64,000 bases of DNA from Piezodorus guildinii. Lineage: Eukaryota > Arthropoda > Insecta > Hemiptera > Pentatomidae. Shown here in pieces: positions 35,417 through 46,933 of the stretch. The position numbers and the translations under genes were made by a program. The stretch is taken from assembly GCA_023052935.1 (NCBI GenBank), contig CM041297.1, positions 98,602,484 to 98,666,483 on the forward strand. Direction: 5' to 3'. Position 1 is the first letter of the stretch; the number at the start of each line of letters is the position of its first letter. Below the pieces are notes generated by a model, which worked only from the letters and a program-made list of their open reading frames with translations, was not told the DNA's origin and searched no databases.

Positions 35417-35989
35417 AAGTGCCAAATGGACTGAATACTACGTCGTAGAAGCGAAACTTATCATCTTCAACTAAAGATCCCAGAGAAGACTTAAAATCAT
35501 AGATTTTTATTCTCCAGTACCCCGAAATTATTGGTGATACATTTTTTGTATTTGGAATGTCAATATTAACAAATAATTGCTAGTGACTGATCATCATATT
35601 TGTTGATGATAGGAGCAATACTTTTTGTTTTAAAACAAGATATAAATTAAGTACCCTTAAGGGGCATGGCTTTTGAATTTTTATTTATGCTTCTTTGTTT
35701 TAGATTTATTTCGCCTAATAATACATTTTAAACAATTTAATGTTGTTCTTCATTTTTTAAATGAAGCATATAAACAAAAATTTGTTCTAGTGATTCTGGA
35801 CTATAGAAATTAGTAACATCAAGAAGTATTCATAAAGAAGTATTTAAGGTAGTTTAATCATAAGTAAGTTAATAGTCTTCTGAAGATATTTGGGCTATAA
35901 TAACCAATCACAGTTTTTTGCCCTCAAAACCAAAACAACAACAAAAAGTATTTAAATAGTATTATATATACGTATTTTTAAATTTTTAT
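35417..35989. other. AT-rich non-coding stretch
   Basis: Nothing recognised. Confidence 0.4.
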
Positions 35990-36180
35990 CGAGTGAATTA
36001 TTTTAATTATAATGTTTAAAAAAAAAATACTAATATTGTTTCTTTTTTTTCCAACGTTTCAGCCTAAGCCATTTTCAAGGAATCAATTAATCTGTTAAAC
36101 CTTCTATTACAGAATATTATAATCCTGAGAGATGAAAAAATACGGATGCAATTTAATTTAAAAATTATATTTATTAGTTT
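35990..36180 (-). repeat. Relative of the 45.3-kb palindrome, with CGAAACG-like motif
   Basis: TTTTTTTTCCAACGTTTCAG and GAGATGAAAAAATACGGATG then CAATTTAATTTAAAAATTA match, in order, the loop and right arm of the inverted repeat at 45281-45565. On the minus strand it reads CCTTGAAAATGGCTTAGGC then TGAAACGTTGG, the recurring Penelope/hammerhead-like motif. Confidence 0.5.
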
Positions 36181-36510
36181 TAATTAAAATTAGCTGGATA
36201 TTTTTCATAGAGACTGTAAGGTTTGGTTCTCAAGTCCCTCGTTTTATATACACAAACTAATTAATAGAATTGTAAAATACCTTTTATGTTTGCTTATAAA
36301 TTTAACGTCACTTTTGAATTTGCTATAGTTTGAAATGCCCTGATAAAGTCTTGTCGATCGAAGCGTGGGCCTTAATAAATAGTTAAGAGAATTTTATGTA
36401 GCTGATTGTCACCTAGCCTAACACATTTGTCACTCGGTTAAGATTATCATTTAATTTGCTCTAATAAATATAAGAACATAAATTATATAACTTTTAAATT
36501 ACGTAAAAAC
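36181..36510. other. Non-coding with one CGAAGCG-type motif
   Basis: At about 36340-36374 CCCTGATAAAGTCTTG then TCGATCGAAGCGTGGGCC is another copy of the recurring motif. The rest is AT-rich. Confidence 0.35.
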
Positions 36511-36775
36511 GGGATCACTTGTAGCAGGGTGGCTATCATAGCACTCTCCTATCCTAAAGGTCACGGGTTCAAACCTGCAGGTGGTAAAAAACCTAAGGGT
36601 TTTTAATGGGAGTAAAAAATCCTTAATTATGCCGTCCTTCGAAGGGGACGTAAAAAGGTGGTCCCGAGCCTGTGCGATAACAGGTACTCGTTAAAAATCT
36701 CTCTCCTAATTTAACCTAGATAGGCAAAATTTAGGACCCCACTGTGGCCTCGGTAGCATTAAGTGACGTTAAAAA
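36511..36775 (+). mobile_element. tRNA-derived SINE, family A, copy 4
   Basis: Starts GGGATCACTTGTAGCAGGG. It has an A box in GTAGCAGGGTGGCTATCA, a strong B box GGGTTCAAACC (about 36564), the shared body AATGGGAGTAAAAAATCC and GGGGACGTAAAAAGGTGG, and ends AAGTGACGTTAAAAAT. It is one of the two best-preserved copies. Confidence 0.85.
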
Positions 36776-37821
36776 TATTACGTAAAAGCAAATGAATTTA
36801 CTTATAAAAAATATTATAATACATAATGACACCGAAAGCAACAAAGGATGTACCTTCAGTTATTAAACGTATTCAATAGGTGTTAACAACAGTACGCTAT
36901 CAATGTTGTACCACTACGTGCTTGGCATCGTATCGTAGCAATCAAAGAACCATGCTGTCATAGGACCTGCACATCGCTGTTTCAAGGCAGCTTCATCAGT
37001 GCATTAATACATTTATAATCCCGGCCATTAAATTTATAGAGCAGATAAAAATCCACTTGTTTTGGTCGTAAACTTAAAATTTACAACCTAAACATTGCGG
37101 CAAGCCTCAATGACTAGCCGTAGAATCACAACAGTCAATAGATCATAGTTCTAAAGATACAGTTATGTATTACGAATCAAATATTTGTGTTCTATAAAAC
37201 GCTTATATAGTTATTTTTTATGGCTTGAAAATAAAACGTGTTAAGTGTAAAATTGGAAAGGCTGTCTTCCGTTTTATTTGTGAGTTGAGATAATTGAAGT
37301 GAGATTGAACGTAAATATAATAACTCCTTCCCCTTCGTTTTCCTTCAGGTCGATATAAGAAAACTTATGTTTGTAACTTGATTTTGTTTTCATGAACGTA
37401 TCTAGAATACCTTGTCTCCATGATTTTGGAATTTCTTTTTGTATTAAATTTACCTTAATAAATTACTAATTAAATTAGCAACCAAAATATTGGCCTAAAT
37501 AATATGATAAATTGCCATTCTTAGGCGCTATGTTCTTAAAGGACCTTTGCTACCTCAACTGTTCCCCTTCACGAACTAATCTACAGTTCTTTCCCAAGTT
37601 AACACTTAACGAATCGGTGTCAGTTCCCGGTCGACAAACATAGATTTTGTTTTGCCTGATTCACTGTTATTGGACGTCTATACATTATTTGCTTTGAGAC
37701 ACTAACTTTATTCACTGATATACAACGCCGAACCATGTCACTCTTTCTACCTTAACGGAAAATACCATATCAGGTCCTCCATTCAAGTCTTTTCCGCGCT
37801 TATAAGTTGTTGTTTTTTCTA

Positions 37822-37824
<3 letters not shown>
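36776..37824. other. Non-coding; one hammerhead-like core on the minus strand
   Basis: At 36976-36999 the minus strand reads CTGATGAAGCTGCCTTGAAACAG in outline: the exact hammerhead boxes CTGATGA and GAAAC with only a rudimentary stem II. The sequence 37500-37800 is less AT-rich but without a recognisable frame. Confidence 0.3.

Positions 37825-37865
<41 letters not shown>
37825..37865. repeat. (TA)n microsatellite
   Basis: About 20 TA units. Confidence 0.95.
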
Positions 37866-37870
<5 letters not shown>

Positions 37871-38119
37871 ATATAATTAAGAGACGATGCCTTTGTTCCA
37901 TAAGAAATCACTGGACGAAGAACAGTCTTAAGTACCTTTATTTTGAGGCTGCAAAGTACATTTTAACAGATCAAAAGAGACATTTTAATATTTCAATCCT
38001 TGCGTATATCTCTTTCTCCATTTTGCTATCTAAGGTTACATTAGTCCCAAGTTACTTGGGTTCCTCCACACCCTCAAAGCTTTACCCTCTACACTTGCTG
38101 AATCTTTACTAGATGAAAT

Positions 38120-38720
38120 CACTTGCTTCCATTTATCATGACCGAATCATATCCAATTATGAATTACTTTTCTTTATCTTCTTGATATTCCTCTTCCATC
38201 AAAGGTTGGAAATCAGCATGTCTGTTATGGGCAGCTCTGAAAAACTATACTGTAGTCGAACCATTCCTTGAGATCTGGAATCAAGTTCATTTGTAGCCTT
38301 CTCTTTCCACATATCTTTCCTTTTAAAATGTGCTGTATCATTTGATATTTCTCTTCCCTCATAAGATGTTTAAAATACTACAACTTCCTTCGTTTTACTG
38401 GTTTTCATGACTTCTTGATCATTCTCTATTCTTCTTAATACTTCTACGTTAGACACCTTATCTACCCAGGGTATGTTTAGTATCCTGCTATATCCACCGC
38501 ATTTCAAATGCATTGCTTGATCTTTTTTATATCAGCTTCCTTCGACGTTCTGGTATCTATCCCATGAAGCAAAAGTAGAGAAGACGTAACATTTTAACAT
38601 TTAGCCTCTATGTTCTAATGATAGATTTTGGCTGGAGAAATATTTCCTCATTTTTAATTCTGCATTTGATTTCCTTTCTCATATATCGATTGCTGTTAAT
38701 CCACGTTCCTAGCTATATAT
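38120..38720 (-). pseudogene. Decayed RTE/CFDP2-like LINE reverse-transcriptase C-terminus
   Basis: Minus-strand translation, in shifting frames, gives EIKCRIKNEE, then LHGIDTRT (the decayed 'LYGvEtWT' box), then ILNIPWVDKVSNVEVLRRIE, HLMREEKYQMIQHILKGK and ICGKR. This order is typical of the C-terminal third of elements often annotated as craniofacial-development-protein-2-like reverse transcriptases: EIr-RI, CYVwS-LLYGvE-WT, W-dkv-N-eVLrRi, GHimR-eKY-ll--il-GKi-GkR. Frameshifts and stops break it, and the polymerase palm is missing. Confidence 0.75.
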
Positions 38721-39419
38721 ATTTATATGTATAGACTCGTCCTACAATAGTGTTGATAGTAAGATTTTTGTTTGATAACTTGTCAGATTTGTCTTTATAA
38801 CTTGTCAGAATTACTTTTATGGAACCGAAACCAAAACTATATATTTTCATTAATATAACTACAGTGGTAATAAATTTTTGACCAGAATAAAACCAGTATT
38901 TTCACCTATCTATACAATCTCTACTTCATTGTTGCTCCCAACTAATAAGACCCACGTGCCTGGCCAACCGGTGGACGTTACTCTCCCCTGACAAATTGCT
39001 CCAGTAATCGATAATCCCAACATCGACTTCCATTAGGGGAACACCAGCTGGACGATAAACAAGGATTAAGTGTGTGCTGGGGAGAAAACACTACAGATTG
39101 TTTGGAAACAATCTTAAGAAATGTAGTTTATTGAACCTTAGATTAATGTATTGGTATCAATAATGTTTTTATCCTCAGATGCCACTTTCTTCTAATTTAC
39201 TTTATCCATAATATTGAAATTTTACCGAAGTGATGATACAATTAAAATGGAACAACTGAATGAAGGTATTTTCGTAAAAAACGTAAATCGGACTATTAAA
39301 AGAAATATAAATTTTAACCAAAGCGATGATTTGAAAAATTAAGAGCGAAATTTAATTTCTTTAGGTATTTTTGACAAAAGTAAAAGATGCCTTTATTTAT
39401 TTAATAATAGTTATATTAA
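38721..39419. other. Non-coding, nothing recognised
   Basis: A GC-richer patch at 38930-39100 contains a CACGTG. No reading frame or repeat was identified. Confidence 0.35.
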
Positions 39420-39421
39420 TA

Positions 39422-40320
39422 TTGGGTTGATGCAAAATTAATGCAGGTTTCCTCTATTGCAATATCTTAATTCCAATTGTGTAAACAAAGCTAATCCTAA
39501 CATTGATCATTATTATACCAAAACAAACCTTATCTAATACCCTCTCTTTCACCATGAATTTGTTTAGTAAAATCGTTTTGTTCAATGTGTTCAAAGGTCT
39601 TGAATCGAAAATGTCAAAGTGCGATTTTCGTCAAATTTATTTTTACGAATTTAAATTAGGGCGCAGCGCTGCGCAAACGGCTCGTAATATTAATGAAGTG
39701 TGGGGTCAGGGGGCTATTAATGAGTGCACGGTGCAGCGTTGGTTCCAGAAGTTTCGCAGAGGAGAATTCGACCTCGAAGACAAGGAAGGTCGGGGCCGTC
39801 ATCTTGCTCTGGACAACGACCAGCTGAGGTCAAAAGTGGAAGAAGACCCAACCAAAACCACACGAGAAATGGCGGCGGAACTCGGAACTCAAAAATTGCA
39901 ACGTCTTTGCCCAGCATTGATGAATCGGAAGGGGCCGATCCTGCTCCACGATAACGCCAGACCACACGTTGCACAACCAACGCTTCGACGACTGCACGAG
40001 TTGGGCTACGAAGTTCTCCAACATCCGCCTTATTCACCTGACCTCTCTCCTACAGACTTCCACTTTTTCAGGCATCTGGACAACTTTTTGAGGGAGAAAA
40101 ATTTTCAAAACCAGGACGACATTGAAAATTCTTTTCGTGATTTCATTGAGTCCAGGGATTCGGATTTTTTTTCTGGTGGAATAAGAAAGCTTGTTGAACG
40201 TTGGCAAAAGTGCATTGATTCAGATGGAAATTATTTTGATTAAATATATATGGTTAAAGTAAAGATATGGCGTATTTACAATGCCTACTAAAAACCTGCA
40301 TTAATTTTGCATCAACCCAA
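39422..40320 (+). mobile_element. Mariner (Hsmar1/cecropia-like), internally deleted
   Basis: An 899-bp element is bounded by perfect 29-bp terminal inverted repeats beginning TTGGGTTGATGCAAAATT (39422-39450, and the reverse complement ending at 40320) and flanked by TA target duplications (39420-39421, 40321-40322). Full-length relatives are about 1.3 kb. The difference is an internal deletion that leaves the transposase frame open. Identical repeats suggest recent mobilisation, presumably driven in trans. Confidence 0.95.
39611..40243 (+). CDS. Mariner transposase with in-frame internal deletion
   Basis: The ATG at 39611 (MSKCDFRQIYFYEFKLGRSA) fits the usual start; the frame is open further upstream but without an ATG. 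The product is 210 residues against about 340-350 for the family. The N-terminal paired helix-turn-helix DNA-binding part is present up to TTREMAAELG. The sequence then jumps at about 39890 directly to KLQRLCPAL of the C-terminal catalytic part. The deleted part contained the linker and the first catalytic aspartate (the TCDEKW region). The second (HDNARPH) and third (YSPDLSPTD) aspartates of the DD34D triad remain, as does the C-terminal RWQKCIDSDGNYFD. It should bind its termini but not cut, and could act as a dominant repressor. That role is inference. Confidence 0.9.
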   Translation: MSKCDFRQIYFYEFKLGRSAAQTARNINEVWGQGAINECTVQRWFQKFRRGEFDLEDKEGRGRHLALDNDQLRSKVEEDPTKTTREMAAELGTQKLQRLCPALMNRKGPILLHDNARPHVAQPTLRRLHELGYEVLQHPPYSPDLSPTDFHFFRHLDNFLREKNFQNQDDIENSFRDFIESRDSDFFSGGIRKLVERWQKCIDSDGNYFD

Positions 40321-42117
40321 TAATATCTGAAATCTTAATTGGATGTATCCTTTAATCACATGTATTGACTTTTAAACAAATTTAAAAAAAATATCTGATA
40401 TAAAATACAAATTTTGAAATAGGCGTTTGTTTCTTTCATTTTTTTTTCTAGAAGATTTATATTTTATAAGGAACTTAATTAATTAAACTTCAAAAAGAGG
40501 TAAATATATTCAAAATCGTGATAATTTTTGATTAGGTCATATTTTGAAGAGTGAAATCGTATATTATTTAAGATGCGTCATTTTTTTTTTTTCAAAGATT
40601 GACTCATTTATAATCATTGCAGAAATTCTAATTTTAATAAGCGAATACATTATTAAAATTCATTTATATAGCTTTGAAGAGTTCATAACCTCTAACATAA
40701 TTTAAGACAATTTAATAATAATATAATTGAAAACAATGTACAATCTGCATTGTAAAGTCTTAAAACATTTTCATTAAGTCTGCATTAAGTAATATCCATT
40801 TCACATTGCATATGCACTTTCGTGCAGACTTGCAAAGTCCTGTTCGGAAATCTTATTAACTCTCACGAAAGACACGCAATTTTCCATAAAGTAATTAGGT
40901 CGAATACATAAATTACTTTTTTATAAATAATGTTTCATTTTACCGTGCTTTTCTCTAGAAAGCTTTTGAAAATGTTGAAAAAAAAAAAATGATTCCATAT
41001 GCAAATATTATAAAACAAAAGATGTATTATATTCTCAAATATTTTTAAAATAAAAATATATTGTTAAATTGTACACAAAATTAGTTTACTAATTTTATTT
41101 TCACTCTTGTATTTTATTGATCTTTTTATAATTAAAAATATTTTTTTGTAAATGAAGCCTTGTATCACAATTACCATGTAATATAACTAAATAAACAGTT
41201 TTTTTTTTCAATTAAAATAAAATGCTCATTTAGAAACATTTATATGGTTTGAGTCTGTTAGTAAACAATTCTTTAAAAATAAGCCTATATTGTACATTAC
41301 GTGAATATATAATTTTTAAAAAAACATGTCAAAGTAATGAAATGAAATGAAGTTTAAAATACTGAATCAATATATGGTCTTAAAAAAATATGTTACTTTT
41401 TAGCATAAAATATTTTCTATGACAAACCGAACGCTGCATTTGATAAAAAATAAATAAATAAACTCATTCAGTAAAAATAATGATGATTTAATCATGATTA
41501 ATCTGTAATAGAATATACTTCAGTCCATACTTATAAATTTGTTATTATATATAATATAATGACTGTAATAGGCAATTTTTTTTATCATTGAAATGTTATA
41601 ATGACATTATTATGTTAAATATGGAATGTCCTAAGATAACGTGGATCTCGAAACGTCAAATTTTCCTCATATTTAAATAATGAATTTATGATAATGAAAG
41701 AAGAAAATCGTTGTTGCGAACTGAAATTGAAAATATTTGAGGTTTCTTTAGAGTAATAAATAAGAAGTAGAATCATAATGTTGTAATTTTAGCATATCTT
41801 CCATATAAAAGTTGGTATCCCTTGCACTACAAATTTCCACATAATTTTTATTGGAATCTATCCGGACCTAGTTTCAAACGTACTCCTTTCAGAAATAAAT
41901 ACTTTGTTGGTCTTGGAAAGTAAAACCTTATTCTATGTTAGTTTCTGTCGATTTCTCGTCTCCAATAAGTAAAGAACAATTTGAAAATTAATTAATTTTA
42001 AACTTATGGATGGATGTATTATGTAAGCTCATAATGAAATTGAAATCCCAATTTGCTTCGGTTGATAATGTTAATATGTGATATGAGAGAATAATGTATT
42101 GTTTTTTATTATTAGTA
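40321..42117. other. AT-rich non-coding stretch
   Basis: No gene was seen. One motif at about 41630-41665 (GTCCTAAGATAACGTGG then ATCTCGAAACGTC) is a copy of the recurring CGAAACG theme. Confidence 0.4.
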
Positions 42118-42181
42118 GTCACAGTACATAGGAGAGCGGTCTACAATTCTCCAATTACCAGGTTCGAATCTCTGCTGTGAC
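42118..42181 (+). pseudogene. tRNA-like sequence (pseudo-tRNA or SINE head)
   Basis: GTCACAG at 42118-42124 pairs perfectly with CTGTGAC at 42175-42181 as a 7-bp acceptor stem. AGGTTCGAATCT lies where the T loop should be (a perfect B-box core), and GGAGAGCGGTCTAC resembles the second half of a D arm. At 64 nt it is shorter than a nuclear tRNA. The T stem pairs poorly and no sound anticodon stem forms. It is therefore a degraded tRNA or the start of an unrecognised SINE. Confidence 0.5.
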
Positions 42182-42317
42182 AGAATATTATTTATTAGAC
42201 CCTCATTATTTACATCCCGCTTATATAAGATGGGAATCCCAAATATAGGGAAAAAACTCGGCTTAATAACATCGCTGCACGGTCGTTGCCTAGAAATAGT
42301 ACGAATCTCTTATAGGC
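42182..42317. other. Short non-coding spacer
   Basis: Nothing recognised. Confidence 0.4.
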
Positions 42318-42600
42318 AGAGATGAGCAAAATCGCATTCGGATATACGAATACGAATGCATTCGGGAAGATCGAGTTTTGAAAATTTCGAGAAAAAAAAA
42401 TACGAATACGAATATATTCACAGATGTAGACAGGTATACGGCCGAATTTCACAGGTATGCAAAGGGATACGGTCATATTCCACTGGTGTGGGCCGTATTC
42501 CACTGGTCTAAAAACGTATATGGGCCTGTGTACAAGTCAATATGTGCGCATTTGCAGGCGTGAATTCGAATACGGTCGTATAATATCTTATATTAAAAGA
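42318..42600. repeat. TACGAA-rich repeat with hAT-like start
   Basis: Begins CAGAGATGAGCAAAATCGC, similar in sense to hAT-type MITE ends (CAGAGATGGGCAA). It is filled with TACGAATACGAAT units and repeated GGCCGTATTCCACTGGT-like phrases (42474 and 42488). The matching right terminus was not found, so the element is truncated or the assignment is wrong. Confidence 0.35.
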
Positions 42601-45280
42601 CATAAAATTTAATATTTATAATTTTTTTTTTTAAATATGATTCAAATATTGTTGAAATAACTTCTTTAAATACGAATATCTATTTATTTACACATATCAA
42701 TTCTCATACAGGTCACTTCTCTATAATGAAATAATTTAACAAATATTTCTTAAAATTTATTAATTTGTGTGGAAAATGAAAAACATTAATGCAGTAATGC
42801 GCTTATAAATTATATTAAAAAAGGAAAGAAATATTATCCCTATGATATATTTTTCTTAAGCTTATAATCTTATATATTGAAAGTAAAGCTCAGTAAATAT
42901 TTTAACTTTTCAAAACAACTATGTGAAAATAAACACCACGCATTCAAAAATAGGTAAAATGTTGAAATTTAAGCATTTACAGTGAAGTGTTAAGGTAATC
43001 CAGGTATGGAATGACTCATTGGTTTTTCATGATTATGTTTCTATTTTCTAAGTTTAGAAGTTTGCTATTATTCCAAAACATTGAAAGTTATAATAATAAT
43101 AAAATTAATTTTTTATAATGATGTGAAGTAAAGCGCTAATTAAAATTATTAAAATTACTTATGTAACATTCAAAGCTGTAATAGAGAGTGATGATAACCG
43201 CAAAAAAATTTAGTTATTATCGTATATACTATATTCTTATTAGTAATTTGATTTAAAATAAATGCTTTAATCGAAATTTAGTATAATCCTTTTTTCAATA
43301 TTAACTTATAAGTTATAGGTACTGAGTCCAAGACCCTTCAGGGGCTGTAGAGATACAGGATTATCTTCTTTTTTTCACTGTACGTGGGTACTATGGACAA
43401 TATATGTCACGGTATAAATATTGGATTTTAAAAATGATAGATTGGGTTAGCAAACGTATTACAATTGGACATTGCTGGAATGGAGGGACGTTATGAAAGA
43501 GGAGGAGGAATCCATTGGAAGGGTGCCAACCCCTCTTATACCATTATGCAAATCCCTTCAACCCTTCTGCGTCCTCCCAGTGGCCATTCTCCGACCCCTT
43601 AGGATCAGGTCCATATGCCGGCTTTGTCTCAGATGACAAAAGGACGGGTATAACAGAAGAAAATATCGTTCTTTACCAAGGGATTTTAAAACTAGATTAG
43701 CATATTGCGTAGAGCTTTACGAATTTCATATTAAATCTATTTATTTATTTATTTATTTTTTTACTATTTTCAATAATGATACGAAGGTTCATGTTGTCCT
43801 GGAAAACACTTTGTCTTTTATTTTCCTAGTTTGTTTACCCTTATTTTTCAAATCAGTACCATTTTTACATAATTAATAATTTATAAGCCCGTAAAGATCA
43901 TTATGTGGAGTGTCTAAGTTAGGGCGTAATTGATTTTCCCGTCAGATTGCTTTTCATATTTGTTAATTTATTATGACAGTCATACCTTAACATATTTATT
44001 TGAAAATAATAAACAGTTGTATAATAATTCGGAGCGTTTCTTATATGAATATCATATTCTGATTTATTTTTCTACTTACATAAAAAACATACATTCTATT
44101 CTAAACCAGCAGATCTCGGAAGCCATCTTCTTTTCAGAGCCCAGAAGGATTATCGGAAACCGAAGAAACATTATGGATAGCGTGATGTAGTAGTAGTAGT
44201 GGGCTAGAGTGGGAATGGATTTCGTAAAAAAAAAAAAAAAATGATTCCTGGTTCGGGCCAAAACAGCAACATATTAACGTCTTTATGGATGATTGAATGG
44301 TAAAGATTGGATACGGGAAGAATTTAATGGGTGGTCGACTCCGTAAGTACTGATTGGCCTTATGATTGTCGTGTAGATGAGCCTATATAGTTAAGGGAAA
44401 GGTTTAAGCCTCTGTCTAGAAAGTGTTGAAGTAAGGGAATGCGGTGAGCAGTTCCTTGTCGTTTCAGTCTTGTCAGCGGATTCCAGGTTAGACCTTTGTC
44501 ATGATGGTAGCGGATTTATTTTAGAGGGACTGGTTGAGAGTTATTAAATGATACTGTAGTGTAGGAAGTCATAGTTTACGACGATGTGGAAATGTTATTT
44601 GGTGGGATTTGTTGGCATTGTGTTTAATTCTTACACCGTACATTAAGATCTCTGATTTAGAACTGAATATAAATATTCAAGGTACAAAGTTTAAATAGAT
44701 GGAGTTCGAAACCGGGTGCCCTGACAGGAACTCTGTAAGGGTATACAAAAAATTAAAGATAACCAAAAGTGGAATGTAAAACGGGATGGAGGGTTAGGAA
44801 TATTCATAAGTCGGCTCCAAAATTGATGGGGCGGGCCCTGCATTAGATTGCATCTCGAAATTGAGGCCCGTCATTCAGCTTGGCTATTTTCTGGCTCAGA
44901 TCGTAAACCTAAGCCCTCCCATCAACCCTCCTCTTTGTTCTACTACTTATTATGAATAAATTTATTCTCCAATATTGTCTCTAGTGGTCTGTCCTTTCTA
45001 GCTTTGGTACGTTAAATAAAAATTTCAATTTAGTAAATCATGAGAGAACCGAATATCAGTGAATTATACTAGGTGTTTCGGTGTTGTTAATTATAAATAT
45101 ATATTAAGCATCTCAAAACAAATAAATTAATAAAAACGCTTTGCTTATGATATATTAGATTCATAAGATAATATACTGATGTGGCCTTTTTCTTACTTTA
45201 CATTCATTACTTTTTTTATTTAGGTGAATTATTTTAGTCAAAGGTTTATATAAATTGTATAAAATGTATCCTTATCCAAT
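42601..45280. other. Non-coding, nothing firm
   Basis: The sequence 43440-43700 holds a 61-codon plus-strand frame (starting MEGCQPLLYHYANPFNPSAS) in a GC-richer block that may derive from a repeat. The sequence 44190-44960 is likewise less AT-rich, including a (GTA)n run at 44189. I recognise no protein or repeat family in either. Confidence 0.3.
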
Positions 45281-45565
45281 CCGATTCAACACTGAATATG
45301 TTATTGTTTAGCCAGTTTCTGTTTTCAGTGTAAAATGGACTAATAAATATTTATTTATAGTGTTTTTTTAATAAATTGTATCCATATTTTTCTTCACTCA
45401 ACAATTATTGTTCCCTTTTTTTCCAACGTTATAAACTGTCGAGTGAAGAAAAATATGGATACAATTTATTTTAAAATATATATGTACATAAATAAATATT
45501 TATCAGTTTATTTCACACTGAAAACAGAAACTGGCTAAACAATAACATATTCAGTGCCGATTCGG
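45281..45565. mobile_element. Foldback element with 120-bp inverted repeats
   Basis: Left arm 45281-45399 and right arm 45441-45565 are reverse complements over nearly their full length. Both carry CACTGAATATGTTATTGTTT, AGCCAGTTTCTGTTTTCAGTG and TAAATTGTATCCATATTTTTC. Differences are concentrated around the AT-rich middle of each arm. The loop of about 41 bp holds TTTTCCAACGTTATAAACTG. A related half-copy lies at 35990-36180. No coding capacity. Confidence 0.7.
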
Positions 45566-45608
45566 ACATAATTGCTGCTGTGGAAGAAATATGCCAGATA
45601 TTAATCTA

Positions 45609-45910
45609 AGATTTTTTTTTTATTTATTTATTTTTTTTATTATTTTTTTTTTTTTTTTAGATATATTACAATTTGTTACAAAATGAACAATAATAATAGT
45701 GATATGAGACCACATTCAAACTATATATACAGAAAATGATAATAATAGTCAAATTACATAAAATAGAAAATAAATTAATTCATATATATATATATATTCA
45801 TATATATATATATGAATTAATTTATGAATATATATATATATATATATTCATATATATACAATAAAATAATAATAAATAAAAAAAAATCAAAACAACAACC
45901 TATAATTGAG
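45609..45910 (-). repeat. Repeat family E, copy 1, with (TA)n palindromes
   Basis: GATATATTACAATTTGTTAC, AAAATGAACAATAATAATAG and TGATATGAGACCACATTCA are shared with copies at 54405 and 55718. The preceding T-rich run (45609-45658) would be a poly-A tail if the element is read on the minus strand, suggesting the 3' end of a non-LTR element. The segment 45781-45858 adds TATATATTCATATATA-type palindromes. Confidence 0.65.
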
Positions 45911-46151
45911 ATAAATAAAAAGTTGGCAAATAAATAAGCATCAATCTAAGATATTAAGGCTATCTTAATACTCAAGGTATTCACTTTCAACAAATGTTAA
46001 GGCTTGCATTTCATTAATAAAGTATTTGTTAACACCTTTTCAACTATCTATACGTATTATAACCTAAATAATTACTGAAAGTCTTTAGATCTGAACATCT
46101 TCGAAACGAAGTGTCAACGGTCATACTCTCATATTTATGGGTCCTAGAAAA

Positions 46152-46933
46152 AATAATAATAATAATAATAATAATAATTCTTTATTTATTCTGGGACAAG
46201 TCCCTTTAGAATAATACAGCAGGAAACAGAAAGTGGACTTAAGACTATAGTCTTAGAGTATAATACAGTAATTGAAAACAATAGAATTGAACTGATAACC
46301 AGAACAAAGAAAATAAATAAAAGATAAATTCTAATAAAAATGCACAAACAAGAGAAATAAATGTATGTTAACATGAGAACAATAAAAAAAAAAAAAAAAA
46401 AAAGAACTAATTTCTTTTTATATTTTAAAATAAAATATACGGAGAAAAGAAAATTACTATTCTTCAATGTATATTAACGTAAGAACAAAAAATATATAAT
46501 AAGATTTAAAAAGAACAAAATATTACATATATTTATACATACACACACATACTCATGTACACATATACATACACACACATATACATATATATACACACAC
46601 ATACATACACACATATATATATATATATCTATATACATACAGTCTTAAAATGAAATATAAGAAGAAAAAAAATTAACAATTCTTCAATGTATGTAAACAT
46701 AAGAACAAAAAAAAAAAAATAATAATAAAAAAAAAACTATATGTTTACAGTTCTAAATTAAATTAAAAAAAGAAAAGAAATTACAATTCTTCTGAGTGTT
46801 TGTAAAATAATTCAATCTTACGTCTTTTTAAAGATTAAAGAAAAACTTTAAATAATATTTTCTGTTAATGGAAACGAGAAAACGAAAATTGACTAATAAA
46901 TAAATGTATCTGTCTGCTTGATCTTCCCTGAAA
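46152..46933 (-). other. LINE 3' UTR with imperfect tandem repeats and CA/TA tract
   Basis: Four related units occur, each marked by a phrase like TCAATGTATATTAACGTAAG then AACAAAA (at about 46358, 46465, 46686 and a weak one at 46794), with A-rich spacers. A mixed CA/TA microsatellite sits at 46538-46640. The 3'-terminal CTAAAGGGACTTGTCCCAG forms a small GGGAC/GTCCC-like hairpin before the tail, a plausible reverse-transcriptase recognition element. Confidence 0.6.

Noticed and set aside
39503..39610. N-terminal extension of the mariner transposase
   Set aside because: The upstream frame begins on TTG and the 36 codons before the ATG at 39611 do not resemble transposase.
46186..46467. 93-codon hydrophobic minus-strand frame
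   Set aside because: It lies in the 3' UTR of the LINE in low-complexity T-rich sequence and is not shared with a known ORF.
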